64,000 bases of DNA, from contig NZ_CP021080.1 of the NCBI RefSeq assembly GCF_000802245.2, positions 1,178,001 to 1,242,000 on the forward strand, read 5' to 3'. Position numbers and translations under genes: made by a program. Within the stretch, counting starts at the first letter, position 1, and every line of letters begins with the position of its first letter. This document shows, piece by piece, positions 42,599 through 50,637 of the stretch. Under the pieces are notes generated by a model, which saw only the letters and a list, made by a program, of their open reading frames with translations, did no database searches and had not been told where the DNA came from. Origin of the DNA: Streptomyces pluripotens (GTDB taxonomy: Bacteria; Actinomycetota; Actinomycetes; Streptomycetales; Streptomycetaceae).

Positions 42599-43201
42599 AT
42601 GGCCGGTTTCCGGAGTCTGGCGAGACAGGTACGCGATCCGGGCTGTGATCTGGCACTGCGGCGGTACTCACTGCGCAAGTGCCTGGAGAAGTTCGCCCCT
42701 TACGGGCATCGGGCGACCTGGGACCACCTGTGTTCCCGGGCGGGGTTCGACCGCGAGGACCGCTCCCCCGATCCGGTGCGGCTCGTGGCCGCACTGGAGG
42801 AACTGGAGGAGGGCCGCGTCGTCTGGCTCGGCTACGAAGGGGAGTTCACCGCGCGCCGGAGGAAGGAGAAGCACAACGGGCTGCGCCGGCCGGGCAGCAT
42901 CGACGACTGGCACCGGCTGACGTGGGGCGGATTCGGGGTCGCCTGGTGCGACGACCCGCGGGTCCACCCGGACGAGCCGCTGGCCGAGGTGCTGCGCAGA
43001 CTGATCGCCGCCCTGGAGCGGGAACCGGGCTCCTCCTGCCCGGTGTGCGCGGGAGTGCACCTGGTGTGGCGGTACGGACTGGACCACGAGCCGTCGTCCG
43101 GGCCCGTCTGTGCGGACTGCGGCATCCTGGTGCCACGGCCCGTGCTCACCCCGCAGGCACTCCAGTACGCCAGGCGGGAACAGCTCTTGATGTCGGCCTG
43201 A
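42599..43201 (+). CDS. Hypothetical protein with C-terminal zinc ribbon
   Basis: A 200-residue protein I do not recognise. It begins MAGFRSLARQVRDPGCDLALRRYSLRKCLEKFAPYGHRATWDHLC, a positively charged helical segment. A middle region reads VRLVAALEELEEGRVVWLGYEGEFTARRRKEKHNGLRRPGSIDDWHRLTWGGFGVAWCD. The tail has two CxxC motifs, CPVC and CADC, separated by about 25 residues, suggesting a zinc ribbon (RubreD/Lon-like). GGAGGT precedes the ATG at 9 nt. Monocistronic, between the penicillin acylase and SoxR genes. Confidence 0.75.
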   Translation: MAGFRSLARQVRDPGCDLALRRYSLRKCLEKFAPYGHRATWDHLCSRAGFDREDRSPDPVRLVAALEELEEGRVVWLGYEGEFTARRRKEKHNGLRRPGSIDDWHRLTWGGFGVAWCDDPRVHPDEPLAEVLRRLIAALEREPGSSCPVCAGVHLVWRYGLDHEPSSGPVCADCGILVPRPVLTPQALQYARREQLLMSA

Positions 43202-43302
43202 CCGATTTCGCCGAGCGGCTGGACAGGGACACGCAAGGACAGGACCGAGTACGCGTACGGGCGCGACCGGATGGCCAGGGCCGCACCAGGCACGAGCAGC
43301 AA

Positions 43303-43764
43303 CTACGCGCGGCCCTCGGCCAGCAGCCGGGACCCCGTCAGCCGTTCACCGAAGACGTCGTCCGGATTGGACAGGACGCAGTTCTCCAGGGACAGGCAGC
43401 CGCAGCCGATGCAGTCGGTGAGGTGGTCACGCAGCCGGTTCAGCTGGCTGATCCGCTCGTCCAGCTCGGAGCGCCACTTCTCCGACAGCCGTGTCCAGTC
43501 CCTGCGGGTCGGAGTGCGCTCCTCGGGCAGTTCGGCCAGCGCGTCACGGATCGTGGCCAGCGGGATGCCGACCCGCTGGGCCGCACGGACGAAAGCGACC
43601 CGGCGCAGGGTGTCACGGCTGTACCGGCGCTGGTTGCCGGACGTGCGGCGACTACGGATCAGCCCCTTGGACTCGTAGAAGTGCAGGGCGGAGACGGCCG
43701 CGCCACTGCGTGCGGACAACTGGCCGACGGTCAGCTCGTGGACCTTCTCTGGAATCTGGGGCAC
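43303..43764 (-). CDS. soxR: SoxR redox-sensing MerR-family regulator
   Basis: A 153-residue dimeric transcription activator that senses redox-active compounds (in Streptomyces, mainly self-made pigments such as actinorhodin). Residues 8-75 form the MerR winged helix ([46 protein letters not shown]). The [2Fe-2S] cluster cysteines are in [12 protein letters not shown] near residue 120. The MPQIPEK-type beginning of known SoxR matches the GTG at 43764; an ATG 15 codons earlier (43809) is in frame. Monocistronic; divergent from MaoC. Confidence 0.93.
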   Translation of the reverse strand: MPQIPEKVHELTVGQLSARSGAAVSALHFYESKGLIRSRRTSGNQRRYSRDTLRRVAFVRAAQRVGIPLATIRDALAELPEERTPTRRDWTRLSEKWRSELDERISQLNRLRDHLTDCIGCGCLSLENCVLSNPDDVFGERLTGSRLLAEGRA

Positions 43765-43829
43765 TCCGCAGACACTACCCACCCGACCAACCCCGACATC
43801 CGTTGACATTGCCTCCCCACCCGACCATG

Positions 43830-43845
43830 CTAAGCAGTTGCTTAG
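43830..43845. promoter_or_regulatory. Candidate TetR operator upstream of maoC-type gene
   Basis: CTAAGCAGTTGCTTAG consists of perfect 7-bp arms around GT. It lies 24 nt upstream of the MaoC start. A related site, GTGAGCGGGCGCTTAG, sits at 45026-45041, 49 nt upstream of the TetR gene starting at 44977. Confidence 0.75.
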
Positions 43846-43869
43846 AGAAGCGAGCGAGAGGCCAGGAGC

Positions 43870-44331
43870 ATGGCAGAACCGAGGACGTTCACCTCCGCCG
43901 ACGAGCTGAAAGCAGCCGTGGGCGAGCAACTGGGCCACACCGACTGGCTGGAGGTCGACCAGAAGCGGATCGATCTGTTCGCCGACGCCACCGGGGACCA
44001 CCAGTGGATCCACGTGGACCCGGAGAAGGCCGCGACGGGCCCCTTCAAGACCACCATCGCCCACGGCTACCTCACACTGTCCCTGTTGCCGCTCTTCGGC
44101 CCGCAGCTCATCCGGGTCGAGGGCGTGAAGATGGGCGTCAACTACGGAACGAACAAGGTCCGCTTCCCCTCCCCCGTACCCGTGGACTCCCGGCTGCGCG
44201 CCACCGGGAAGATCACCGGCGTCGACGACGTCACCGGCGGTGTCCAGGTGACGGTCGCCTTCACCGTGGAGCGCGAGGGCGGCGACAAGCCGGTGTGCGT
44301 GGCGGAGTCGGTGTCCCGGTACTACCTCTGA
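43870..44331 (+). CDS. MaoC family dehydratase (hot-dog fold)
   Basis: A 153-residue (R)-specific enoyl-CoA hydratase-like enzyme. The catalytic Asp/His are in [21 protein letters not shown] near residues 37-57, followed by the hot-dog fold sheet with [40 protein letters not shown]. It hydrates or dehydrates acyl-CoA intermediates. The ribosome site GAGAGGCC lies just before the ATG at 43870. It converges on the TetR gene behind it, which likely regulates it through the CTAAGC-N4-GCTTAG palindrome. Confidence 0.92.
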   Translation: MAEPRTFTSADELKAAVGEQLGHTDWLEVDQKRIDLFADATGDHQWIHVDPEKAATGPFKTTIAHGYLTLSLLPLFGPQLIRVEGVKMGVNYGTNKVRFPSPVPVDSRLRATGKITGVDDVTGGVQVTVAFTVEREGGDKPVCVAESVSRYYL

Positions 44332-44340
44332 GGCCACTGG

Positions 44341-44373
44341 GGATGGTCGGGGCCTACTCCGCCCCGACCATCC
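44341..44373. terminator. Bidirectional terminator overlapping the TetR 3' end
   Basis: A perfect 13-bp inverted repeat (GGATGGTCGGGGC and complement) with a 7-nt loop spans the stop codon of the leftward TetR gene, so the last codons of that gene double as terminator. Confidence 0.85.
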
Positions 44374-44977
44374 GCAGCACCAGGTCGGCGTAGAGCGCGC
44401 CGACCTCCTCGGGAGTGCGCGGGCCGTGCACGTTGAACCAGCGGGCCACATCGATGCACAGCGACAGCACGGCGAGCGTGGTGCCCTTGACGTCGATGAC
44501 GTCGAACTCGCCCGCGGCCACCCCGTCCTCGATGATCCCGCGCACCTCGGCGTCGACCTGGTGGCGCAGCGCGACGATCTCGGCACGGGCCTCGGGGCCG
44601 AGGGCGTCGAGTTCGTACTGGACGACCCGCGCGGTGGTGCGCCGCCCGGCGTGCCAGCGGACGAAGGAGCTGACGGCGTCGGCCAGCCGCTCCTTGGCGC
44701 TGCTCTCACGGCGGGCCGCGGTGCGCAGGATGTCGAGGGCCTTGTCGTGGCCGATCCGGCTGATCCGGTGGAGCAGCTCTTCCTTGGTCTTGTAGTGGAT
44801 GTAGAGCGCAGCCGGGCTCATCCCGGCACGGCCCGCGATGTCGCGGGTCGTCGTCGCGTGGTAACCGCGCTCGGCGAAGGCCTCCACGGCGGCGACGAGC
44901 AGCCGCCGGGCCGCGTCAGGGGTGACCTGCTCCCACGGCTCCGCTTCGCCGCCGGTCGTCTCCTCCGCCGTACTCAT
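44354..44977 (-). CDS. TetR/AcrR regulator next to MaoC
   Basis: A 207-residue repressor. Residues 18-66 are the Tet[56 protein letters not shown]. The C-terminal ligand domain includes [47 protein letters not shown], resembling actinobacterial acyl-CoA-responsive regulators. It is convergent with MaoC, and two similar palindromes (43830-43845 before maoC, 45026-45041 before this gene) support control of both genes. Confidence 0.92.
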   Translation of the reverse strand: MSTAEETTGGEAEPWEQVTPDAARRLLVAAVEAFAERGYHATTTRDIAGRAGMSPAALYIHYKTKEELLHRISRIGHDKALDILRTAARRESSAKERLADAVSSFVRWHAGRRTTARVVQYELDALGPEARAEIVALRHQVDAEVRGIIEDGVAAGEFDVIDVKGTTLAVLSLCIDVARWFNVHGPRTPEEVGALYADLVLRMVGAE

Positions 44978-45342
44978 CGCTTGTTGGCCCCTCTCGATGA
45001 CAGGAACACCACCATACCGCCGACGGTGAGCGGGCGCTTAGAGGTCGCTTTCACCCGAGGCTTCACCCTGGGATGTCGTTCATGTTCCAGGGGTGCCCGA
45101 TCCCGTCAGGGATACCACAGCCAGGCCTGCAGGACTCGGCACACGCGGTGCGGTGGGAGGGGCGGGGGTTCGTAGAATGACCTGGCCCAACGCCCTCCCG
45201 GGACCAGGGCGCACCGATGGGGCCCGGGCCACGGCCGCCTTCGTCCCGGACCGGCCCTGCACCACACCGGCCCGGGAGCGACTTGACCACGTCAACGGCG
45301 CCCGACCGGACGTTCGACGGGGCAGCCCTTCACCGACCTTCC
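44978..45342. other. 365-nt intergenic region, no gene seen
   Basis: It holds the TetR promoter with its palindrome at 45026-45041 and the 3' flank of the YiaA-like gene. Several short open frames on both strands have no ribosome site and no family resemblance. No tRNA or clear structured RNA is seen. Confidence 0.6.
45026..45041. promoter_or_regulatory. Candidate autoregulatory TetR operator
   Basis: GTGAGCGGGCGCTTAG pairs imperfectly with itself (TGAGCG against CGCTTA, five of six). It matches the maoC-upstream site at 11 of 16 positions, including the GCTTAG arm. It is 49 nt upstream of the TetR start. Confidence 0.6.
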
Positions 45343-45633
45343 TCACGACAGTTTCTCGAACGGGTCGTGCGCGGCGAGCAGCTTTTCCAGGCGCGCCTGG
45401 TCGACGCGGCTGACGATCTGCCCGGCCTCCTGGCGGTCACGGATCACCTTGGCCAGGGTGAAGGCGGAGGTGACGAGGTAGAGGACGGCGATCGCCAGGA
45501 AGGCCCGCACCCAGGCGTCGGCGTCGAGCCGGAAGACGCCGATGGCGGTGGCCGCCAGGGAGACCGCGAAGGAGGCGACGGCCTGGCCGTAGAAGGCGAC
45601 CGTGCTCTGCTGTTTGACCGGTGTGTCACTCAT
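45343..45633 (-). CDS. YiaA/YiaB-like small inner-membrane protein
   Basis: A 96-residue protein with two transmembrane helices (TVAFYGQAVASFAVSLAATAIGVFRL and RAFLAIAVLYLVTSAFTLAKVIRD) and a charged tail (DRQEAGQIVSRVDQARLEKLLAAHDPFEKLS). It fits the YiaA/YiaB family; function unknown. I take the ATG at 45633; longer frames add an unconserved stretch. No strong ribosome site is visible. Co-directional with the acyl-CoA dehydrogenase gene 60 nt upstream, so it may be cotranscribed. Confidence 0.82.
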   Translation of the reverse strand: MSDTPVKQQSTVAFYGQAVASFAVSLAATAIGVFRLDADAWVRAFLAIAVLYLVTSAFTLAKVIRDRQEAGQIVSRVDQARLEKLLAAHDPFEKLS

Positions 45634-45693
45634 GGGCAACAGCATCGGCGGACGTGACCCGTGCCCCATCCGCCGAGGTACTCAGGCGAGTAC

Positions 45694-46863
45694 TCAGAAC
45701 GCCGAGACCCCGGTCAGAGAACGCCCGATGAGTAGCTTCTGGATCTGGCTGGTGCCCTCGTACAGGGTCATCACACGGGCGTCGCGCAGGAGTTTGCCGA
45801 CCGGATACTCGTCGATGTAGCCGTACCCCCCGAAGACCTGGAGGGCGTTGTTGGCGGCACGGACCGCCGCCTCGGAGGCGAACAACTTGGCCTTGGAGGA
45901 CTCGACGGCGAACGCCTCCCCGCGGTCGACGAGATCGGCCACCCGCCAGGTCAGCAGCCGGGCCGCGTCGACGTCGACCGCGATGTCGCTGATCAGCTCC
46001 TGTACCAACTGGTGGCGGGCGATGGGCCCGCCGAACTGCTCCCGCTCACCGGCATACTGCACGGCCGCGTCCAGTGCGGCCTGGGCGATGCCGACGCATC
46101 CCGCGGCCACCGACATGCGCCCCTTGGCGAGCGCGGACATGGCCGCGGAGAAACCCTTGCCCTCCTCGCCCAGCATCGCCGAGGCGGGTATCCGCACGTC
46201 CTCCAGGACGAGTTCGGCGGTGGCCTGGCCGCGCAGGCCCAACTTGCCGTGGACGGTGCGGCGGGTCAGGCCAGGCGTGTCGGCGGGGACGAGGAAGGCG
46301 GTCACGCCCTTGTGGCCGGGGGCGTCCGTGGAGCGAGCGAAGAGCAGGACGACGTCCGCCCAGGTGCCGTTGGTGATGAACATCTTGGTGCCGTTGACCA
46401 CGTAGTCGTCACCGTCGCGGACGGCACGGGTGGTGAGACTGCCCGCATCGGATCCGGTGCCGGGCTCGGTCAGGCCGAAGCAGCCGACGTACTCTCCGGC
46501 GGTCAGCCCCGGCAACCAGCGCCGCTTGTGCTCCTCACTCCCCCAGACGGCGATCGTCTTGGCGACGAGCCCGAGGGAGACGGAGACGATCCCGCGGACG
46601 GAGGAGTCCCCACGCCCCAGCTCCTCCGTCACCAGGCAGTAGGTGAGGTGGTCGCCGCCGGAGCCGCCGTACTCCTCGTCGATGGTCAAACCGAGGAAAC
46701 CGACCTCACCGAGCTTCTTCACGATCCCCCGGTCGACCTCCTCCTGGCGGTCCCAGGTGACCGCGTGCGGTGCGATCTCGCGCACCACGAAGTCCCGGGC
46801 GAGTTGCCGCACGGCCGCCTGTTCCTCGCTGAGCCCCAGGTTCACCACGAGATCACCCCACAT
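45694..46863 (-). CDS. Acyl-CoA dehydrogenase
   Basis: A 389-residue FAD enzyme. FAD and substrate motifs are CFGLTEPGTGSDAGSLTTRAVRDGDDYVVNGTKMFITNG near residue 130-170, and LAKGRMSVAAGCVGIAQAALDAAV. The C-terminal segment is QVFGGYGYIDEYPVGKLLRDARVMTLYEGTSQIQKLLIGR, with the Glu of YEGTSQ as catalytic base in this class. The start could be ATG 46863 or GTG 46848, which has a better-spaced GGGGTG. It is divergent from a TetR gene, with a clear palindrome between them. Confidence 0.93.
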   Translation of the reverse strand: MWGDLVVNLGLSEEQAAVRQLARDFVVREIAPHAVTWDRQEEVDRGIVKKLGEVGFLGLTIDEEYGGSGGDHLTYCLVTEELGRGDSSVRGIVSVSLGLVAKTIAVWGSEEHKRRWLPGLTAGEYVGCFGLTEPGTGSDAGSLTTRAVRDGDDYVVNGTKMFITNGTWADVVLLFARSTDAPGHKGVTAFLVPADTPGLTRRTVHGKLGLRGQATAELVLEDVRIPASAMLGEEGKGFSAAMSALAKGRMSVAAGCVGIAQAALDAAVQYAGEREQFGGPIARHQLVQELISDIAVDVDAARLLTWRVADLVDRGEAFAVESSKAKLFASEAAVRAANNALQVFGGYGYIDEYPVGKLLRDARVMTLYEGTSQIQKLLIGRSLTGVSAF

Positions 46864-46924
46864 CGAACGGACACACCGGCGGACACACCTACGAGCGCAT
46901 CGACGATCTCGAAAACCGCCCCTT

Positions 46925-46943
46925 AAATTAGCACTGCTAGTTT
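46925..46943. promoter_or_regulatory. Candidate TetR operator, copy 1 (AAATTAGCACTGCTAGTTT)
   Basis: A 19-bp palindrome pairing at eight of nine positions around a central C. It lies between the divergent acyl-CoA dehydrogenase and TetR genes (27 nt upstream of the latter). A copy matching 15 of 19 positions (reverse complement) lies at 52065-52083 upstream of the aldehyde dehydrogenase operon. Confidence 0.75.
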
Positions 46944-46969
46944 CTGGTTGCAGCCCTACTATGTGCGCC

Positions 46970-47611
46970 ATGGCCAGACCGCGCAAGCCCCTCCTCAGCA
47001 CCGACCGGATCGTCGAAACGGCCCGTGGCCTGGTGGACCGGGAGGGCCTCGCGGCCGTCTCCACCCGCCGACTCGCCGCTGAACTGGGGGTGAGCGGACC
47101 TTCGCTGTACAACCACTTCCGCACCAAGGACGAGATCCTGGAGGCGGTCGCCGACTCCGTGAGCGCGCTGGTGGACCTGTCGATGTTCGAGGACGGCCGG
47201 GAATGGCGGACCGCGCTGCACGACTGGGCCGTCTCCTACCGGGCCGCCCTGCGGGACCATCCGAACATCGTCCCGGTACTCGCCCGCGGCCCGGGCCGCC
47301 GTCCCGCCGCCCTGCGCCTGGCCGACGCGGTCTACGGCGCGATGGTCGAGGCAGGCTGGCCACCTGCGCAGGCGACCTCCATCGGCGCGCTGATGCGGTA
47401 CTTCATCATGGGCTCCGCGCTCGGTTCGTTCGCCCGCGGCTTCGTGGACGACGCCAGCGCCTACGACCCCGCCGACTACCCCCACCTCGGCCAGGCCCAC
47501 CTGCTCGCCGAGCAACAAGAGAAGATCGACGAACGGGCCTTCGCGACGGGACTGACGGCACTGCTGGACGGACTGGCCCAGCAGTATGAGCAGGTACGAC
47601 AGAGCGCATAG
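46970..47611 (+). CDS. TetR/AcrR regulator with C-terminal TetR_C domain
   Basis: A 213-residue repressor. Helix-turn-helix: LLSTDRIVETARGLVDREGLAAVSTRRLAAELGVSGPSLYNHFRTKDEILEAV at residues 8-61; the ligand domain starts with LVDLSMFEDGREWRTALHDWAVSYRAALRDHPNIVPVLARGPG, typical of the TetR_C_33-like/AcrR branch. No ribosome site is present before either in-frame ATG (46961, 46970), so leaderless translation is likely. It should control the divergent acyl-CoA dehydrogenase and the aldehyde/alcohol dehydrogenase operon by the shared 19-bp palindromes. Confidence 0.9.
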   Translation: MARPRKPLLSTDRIVETARGLVDREGLAAVSTRRLAAELGVSGPSLYNHFRTKDEILEAVADSVSALVDLSMFEDGREWRTALHDWAVSYRAALRDHPNIVPVLARGPGRRPAALRLADAVYGAMVEAGWPPAQATSIGALMRYFIMGSALGSFARGFVDDASAYDPADYPHLGQAHLLAEQQEKIDERAFATGLTALLDGLAQQYEQVRQSA

Positions 47612-47666
47612 CGCCGCCGCGGACCTTTCGGCCGGGACCGAAGCGTCGGTACCGCATGCTGGCTCC

Positions 47667-48380
47667 ATGACCACCAAGGACTCCCGGGCGGCCGGCCTCG
47701 CCTCGTTCGCCGCGCTGGTCGCCGACGACACACGGGCCGCGTGCCTGCTGGCGCTGCTGGACGGGCGGGCCTGGACCGCCGGTGAGCTGGCCCGGCACGC
47801 CGGGGTCGCCGCGTCCACGCTCAGCGAGCACCTGAGCAGGCTCGTCGCGGGCGGACTACTGACGGAGGAACGCCAGGGACGGCACCGGTACGTCCGGCTG
47901 GCCGACGCCCGCGCGGCACAGCTCGTGGAGGGTCTCGCGGCGCAGTTGCCCCCGACAGCACTGCCGCACCAGCCGCGCACGCTACGGGAGTCGAGCGCCG
48001 GATCGGCCATGGTCCGCGGGCGTACCTGCTACGACCACCTGGCCGGACGGCTCGGCACCGCGATCACGGACGCGCTGACCGAGCGGGGGTTCCTGCGGCA
48101 GGACACCGGATTCGCCCTGACGGACTCGGGACTGGACTGGTTCGGCTCAGCGGGAATCGTCCTTGACCGCACGGGTCGCCGCCCGCTCGCCCGTGCCTGT
48201 CTCGACTGGACCGAGCGGCGTCCCCATCTCGCCGGGGCCGCCGGGGCCGCGCTGTGTCGGCATGCGCTGGAGGCGGGCTGGTGCGTGCGGATCGGAACCG
48301 AGCGGGCGGTGAGGGTGACGCCGGCCGGCGAGCTGGCACTGTCCTCGATGCTCGGCGTCCCATCCGGTGCCCTGCACTGA
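47667..48380 (+). CDS. ArsR-like winged-helix regulator
   Basis: A 237-residue protein. Residues 10-75 form an ArsR-type winged helix: FAALVADDTRAACLLALLDGRAWTAGELARHAGVAASTLSEHLSRLVAGGLLTEERQGRHRYVRL. The remaining part has the form seen in duplicated ArsR-like regulators of Streptomyces: RTCYDHLAGRLGTAITDALTERGFL, then DTGFALTDSGLDWFGSAGI, and a cysteine/histidine cluster (RACLDWTERRPHLAGAAGAALCRHALEAGWCVRIG). No canonical metal site can be read. The ATG at 47667 lacks a clear ribosome site. The EamA exporter follows after tandem palindromes. Confidence 0.85.
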   Translation: MTTKDSRAAGLASFAALVADDTRAACLLALLDGRAWTAGELARHAGVAASTLSEHLSRLVAGGLLTEERQGRHRYVRLADARAAQLVEGLAAQLPPTALPHQPRTLRESSAGSAMVRGRTCYDHLAGRLGTAITDALTERGFLRQDTGFALTDSGLDWFGSAGIVLDRTGRRPLARACLDWTERRPHLAGAAGAALCRHALEAGWCVRIGTERAVRVTPAGELALSSMLGVPSGALH

Positions 48381-48397
48381 ACTCCGGGCGTGGGGAA

Positions 48398-48434
48398 CGC
48401 GGGTTTCCGCGTTTGCGGGACGCGGGTTCCCGCG
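48398..48434. promoter_or_regulatory. Tandem palindromes CGCGGGTTTCCGCG and CGCGGGTTCCCGCG
   Basis: Two near-identical 14-bp inverted repeats start 23 bp apart (48398 and 48421), just after the winged-helix regulator stop and ahead of the EamA gene. The spacing is close to two helical turns, as for cooperative operator binding; alternatively they are terminator-type stems. Confidence 0.5.
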
Positions 48435-48598
48435 GCCAGCTGAGCACGGGTCGCCCGCGACAACGCCGGTTCCCCTCGTCCCCGGTTCCTCACCTCCTCG
48501 GTACCGCACCGCCCGGGCGTGCAAGCCGTCACCGCACCGGATGGCCATCCGGCATCCGCCGACCGGGACCACCGTCCCACTCCCACCTCAGGAGCACG

Positions 48599-49525
48599 AT
48601 GAACACCACTCTTGGCCGTCCCCGTCTGCCCGCCACCGCAGCGGCCGTCGTCACGGTCGTGCTGTGGGCCTCCGCCTTCGTGGCGATCCGGAGCGCGGGA
48701 CGGGCGTACTCGCCCGGAGCGCTGGCACTCGGCCGTCTGGCGTCGGGCGCCCTCACCCTGGTGGTCATCTGGGCCGTCCGCCGGGAAGGGCTGCCGCCCC
48801 GGGCCGCCTGGCGCGGCATACTGCAGTCCGGGCTGCTGTGGTTCGGGCTCTACATGGCCATCCTGAACTGGGGCGAGCGGCAGGTGGACGCGGGGACCGC
48901 GGCGCTGGTCGTGAACGTCGGTCCGCTGCTGATCGCCCTGCTGGGCGCCCGGTTGCTCGGTGACTCGACACCGCCGAGGCTACTGGCTGGGATGACGGTG
49001 TCCTTCGCGGGCGCGGTGATCGTGGGGCTGTCGATGTCGGACGGGGGCCGGTCCTCGGTGCTCGGTGTGGTGCTGTGTCTGCTGGCAGCCCTCGCCTACG
49101 CCTGCGGGGTGGTGGCGCAGAAGCCCGCCCTGGCACGGGCCAGTGCCCTGCAGGTGACGACGTTCGGATGCCTGACCGGCGCCGTGGCCTGTCTGCCGTT
49201 CGCCGGACAACTCGCCGAAGAGAGCGTGCGCGCCCCCGTGCCGGCGACCCTCGACATGGTGTACCTCGGCGTGTTCCCGACCGCCCTGGCATTCACCACC
49301 TGGGCCTATGCGCTCGCCCGGACCACCGCGAGCCGGATGGGCGCCACGACCTACGCCGTGCCTGCCCTGGTGGTGCTGATGTCGTGGCTGGCGCTCGGCG
49401 AGGTTCCGGGGGTGCTCACGCTCGTGGGCGGGGTGTTGTGTCTGGCGGGCGTGGCGGTGTCGCGGTCCCAAAGGCGCGCCGGTCGGCCCGTCCGGGTCGC
49501 GACGGGCCGACCACGGCCCGAATAG
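48599..49525 (+). CDS. EamA-type DMT family exporter
   Basis: A 308-residue inner-membrane protein with ten predicted helices in two EamA repeats. Repeat 1 starts AAAVVTVVLWASAFVAIRSAGRAYSPGALALGRLASGAL, and repeat 2 is VLGVVLCLLAALAYACGVVAQKPALARASALQVTTFGC. The end of repeat 2, YAVPALVVLMSWLALGEVPGVLTLVGGVLCLAGVAVSR, is diagnostic. It exports small metabolites or amino acids. AGGAG precedes the ATG at 48599; the longer open frame upstream is not coding. It is likely controlled by the regulator encoded just upstream. Confidence 0.92.
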   Translation: MNTTLGRPRLPATAAAVVTVVLWASAFVAIRSAGRAYSPGALALGRLASGALTLVVIWAVRREGLPPRAAWRGILQSGLLWFGLYMAILNWGERQVDAGTAALVVNVGPLLIALLGARLLGDSTPPRLLAGMTVSFAGAVIVGLSMSDGGRSSVLGVVLCLLAALAYACGVVAQKPALARASALQVTTFGCLTGAVACLPFAGQLAEESVRAPVPATLDMVYLGVFPTALAFTTWAYALARTTASRMGATTYAVPALVVLMSWLALGEVPGVLTLVGGVLCLAGVAVSRSQRRAGRPVRVATGRPRPE

Positions 49526-49539
49526 GGCCGGGAGCAGGG

Positions 49540-50622
49540 TCAGAACACGACCAGCGCACGGCCGCCCTTGCCCGCGAGCATGTTCTCGAAGGCGGCCGGG
49601 ATGCCCTCTAGGGCGATCCGCTCGGTGACCAGCGCGGAGAGGTCCAGCCGGCCCTCGCGCACATGTGCGGCGAGTACCGGCAGGTCGCGGGCGGGGTCGG
49701 TGTTGCCGTACACGCAGCCGGACAGGGTGCGGCCCCAGTGGAAGATCTCCAGGGCGTTGAAGGTGACCTGCTGGTCCTTTCCACCGATGCCGACGACGGT
49801 CGTGCGACCGCCCCGGCGGGTGGAGTCCCAGGAAGCCCGGATGGAGACGGCGCGGCCCACACACTCCACGGACACGTCGACGCCCTGTTGGCCGGTGAGG
49901 GCGCGGATCTCACGCGGAGTGTTCTCGGTGGCGAGGAGGTAGTCGGTGGCGCCGGCCGCGCGGGCCAGCTCCTCCTTGCCGGGCGAGACGTCGACGGCGA
50001 TGACGCGGGAGGCGCCCGCGATGCGGGCCGCCTGGAGTGCGGCGAGGCCGACTCCGCCGACACCGAACACGGCAACCGTTTCGCCGGGCCTGACCTTCGC
50101 CGAGTGGTGGACAGCCCCGTAGCCGGTGAGGACCGCACAACCGAGGAGGGCGGCGTCAGCGAGCGGGACACCATCGGGCAGGGGCAGCACACAGGACGCG
50201 GCGACGACGGTCTCCTCGGCGAACGCGGCGACGTTCAGACCGGGATGGAGGTCGACGCCATCGGTGGTGCGGGCGTAGACGTCGGCTGCACCGTTCAGGG
50301 CGTTGGCGCACAACCAGACCTCGCCGAGCACGCACGTGTGGCAGGTACCGCAGGAAGGGGCCCAGTTGAGTACGACGGGGGTACCGGGGGAGACATGGGT
50401 GACGCCCTCCCCTACGGCGACGACCGTACCGGCACCCTCGTGACCGAGGACGGCCGGCACCGGCACTCGCATGGTTCCGTTGGACAGGGACAGGTCGGAA
50501 TGGCAGACGCCGGCGGCGGCGAGCCGGATCCGGACCTGTCCGGGGCCCGGATCGGGCAGCTCGATGCCGGTGATCTCCAAAGGCGCACCGACGGCGGGCA
50601 GGACAGCGGCTCGTACGGCCAT
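49540..50622 (-). CDS. Zinc-dependent alcohol dehydrogenase (MDR family)
   Basis: A 360-residue medium-chain dehydrogenase. Catalytic zinc ligands are Cys-His in AAGVCHSDLS near residue 38, GHEGAGTVVAVGEGV and the later Cys in ALLGCAVLTGYG near 158. The structural zinc loop is CGTCHTCVLGEVWLC near 90-104. The NAD-binding motif is FGVGGVGLAALQAA near 180, with the aspartate of AVDVSPGK indicating NAD over NADP. Members of this branch oxidise primary alcohols (or formaldehyde-thiol adducts). It follows the aldehyde dehydrogenase gene by 15 nt, so alcohol to aldehyde to acid in one operon. Confidence 0.94.
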   Translation of the reverse strand: MAVRAAVLPAVGAPLEITGIELPDPGPGQVRIRLAAAGVCHSDLSLSNGTMRVPVPAVLGHEGAGTVVAVGEGVTHVSPGTPVVLNWAPSCGTCHTCVLGEVWLCANALNGAADVYARTTDGVDLHPGLNVAAFAEETVVAASCVLPLPDGVPLADAALLGCAVLTGYGAVHHSAKVRPGETVAVFGVGGVGLAALQAARIAGASRVIAVDVSPGKEELARAAGATDYLLATENTPREIRALTGQQGVDVSVECVGRAVSIRASWDSTRRGGRTTVVGIGGKDQQVTFNALEIFHWGRTLSGCVYGNTDPARDLPVLAAHVREGRLDLSALVTERIALEGIPAAFENMLAGKGGRALVVF

Positions 50623-50637
50623 GGCTTTCGAACTTCC

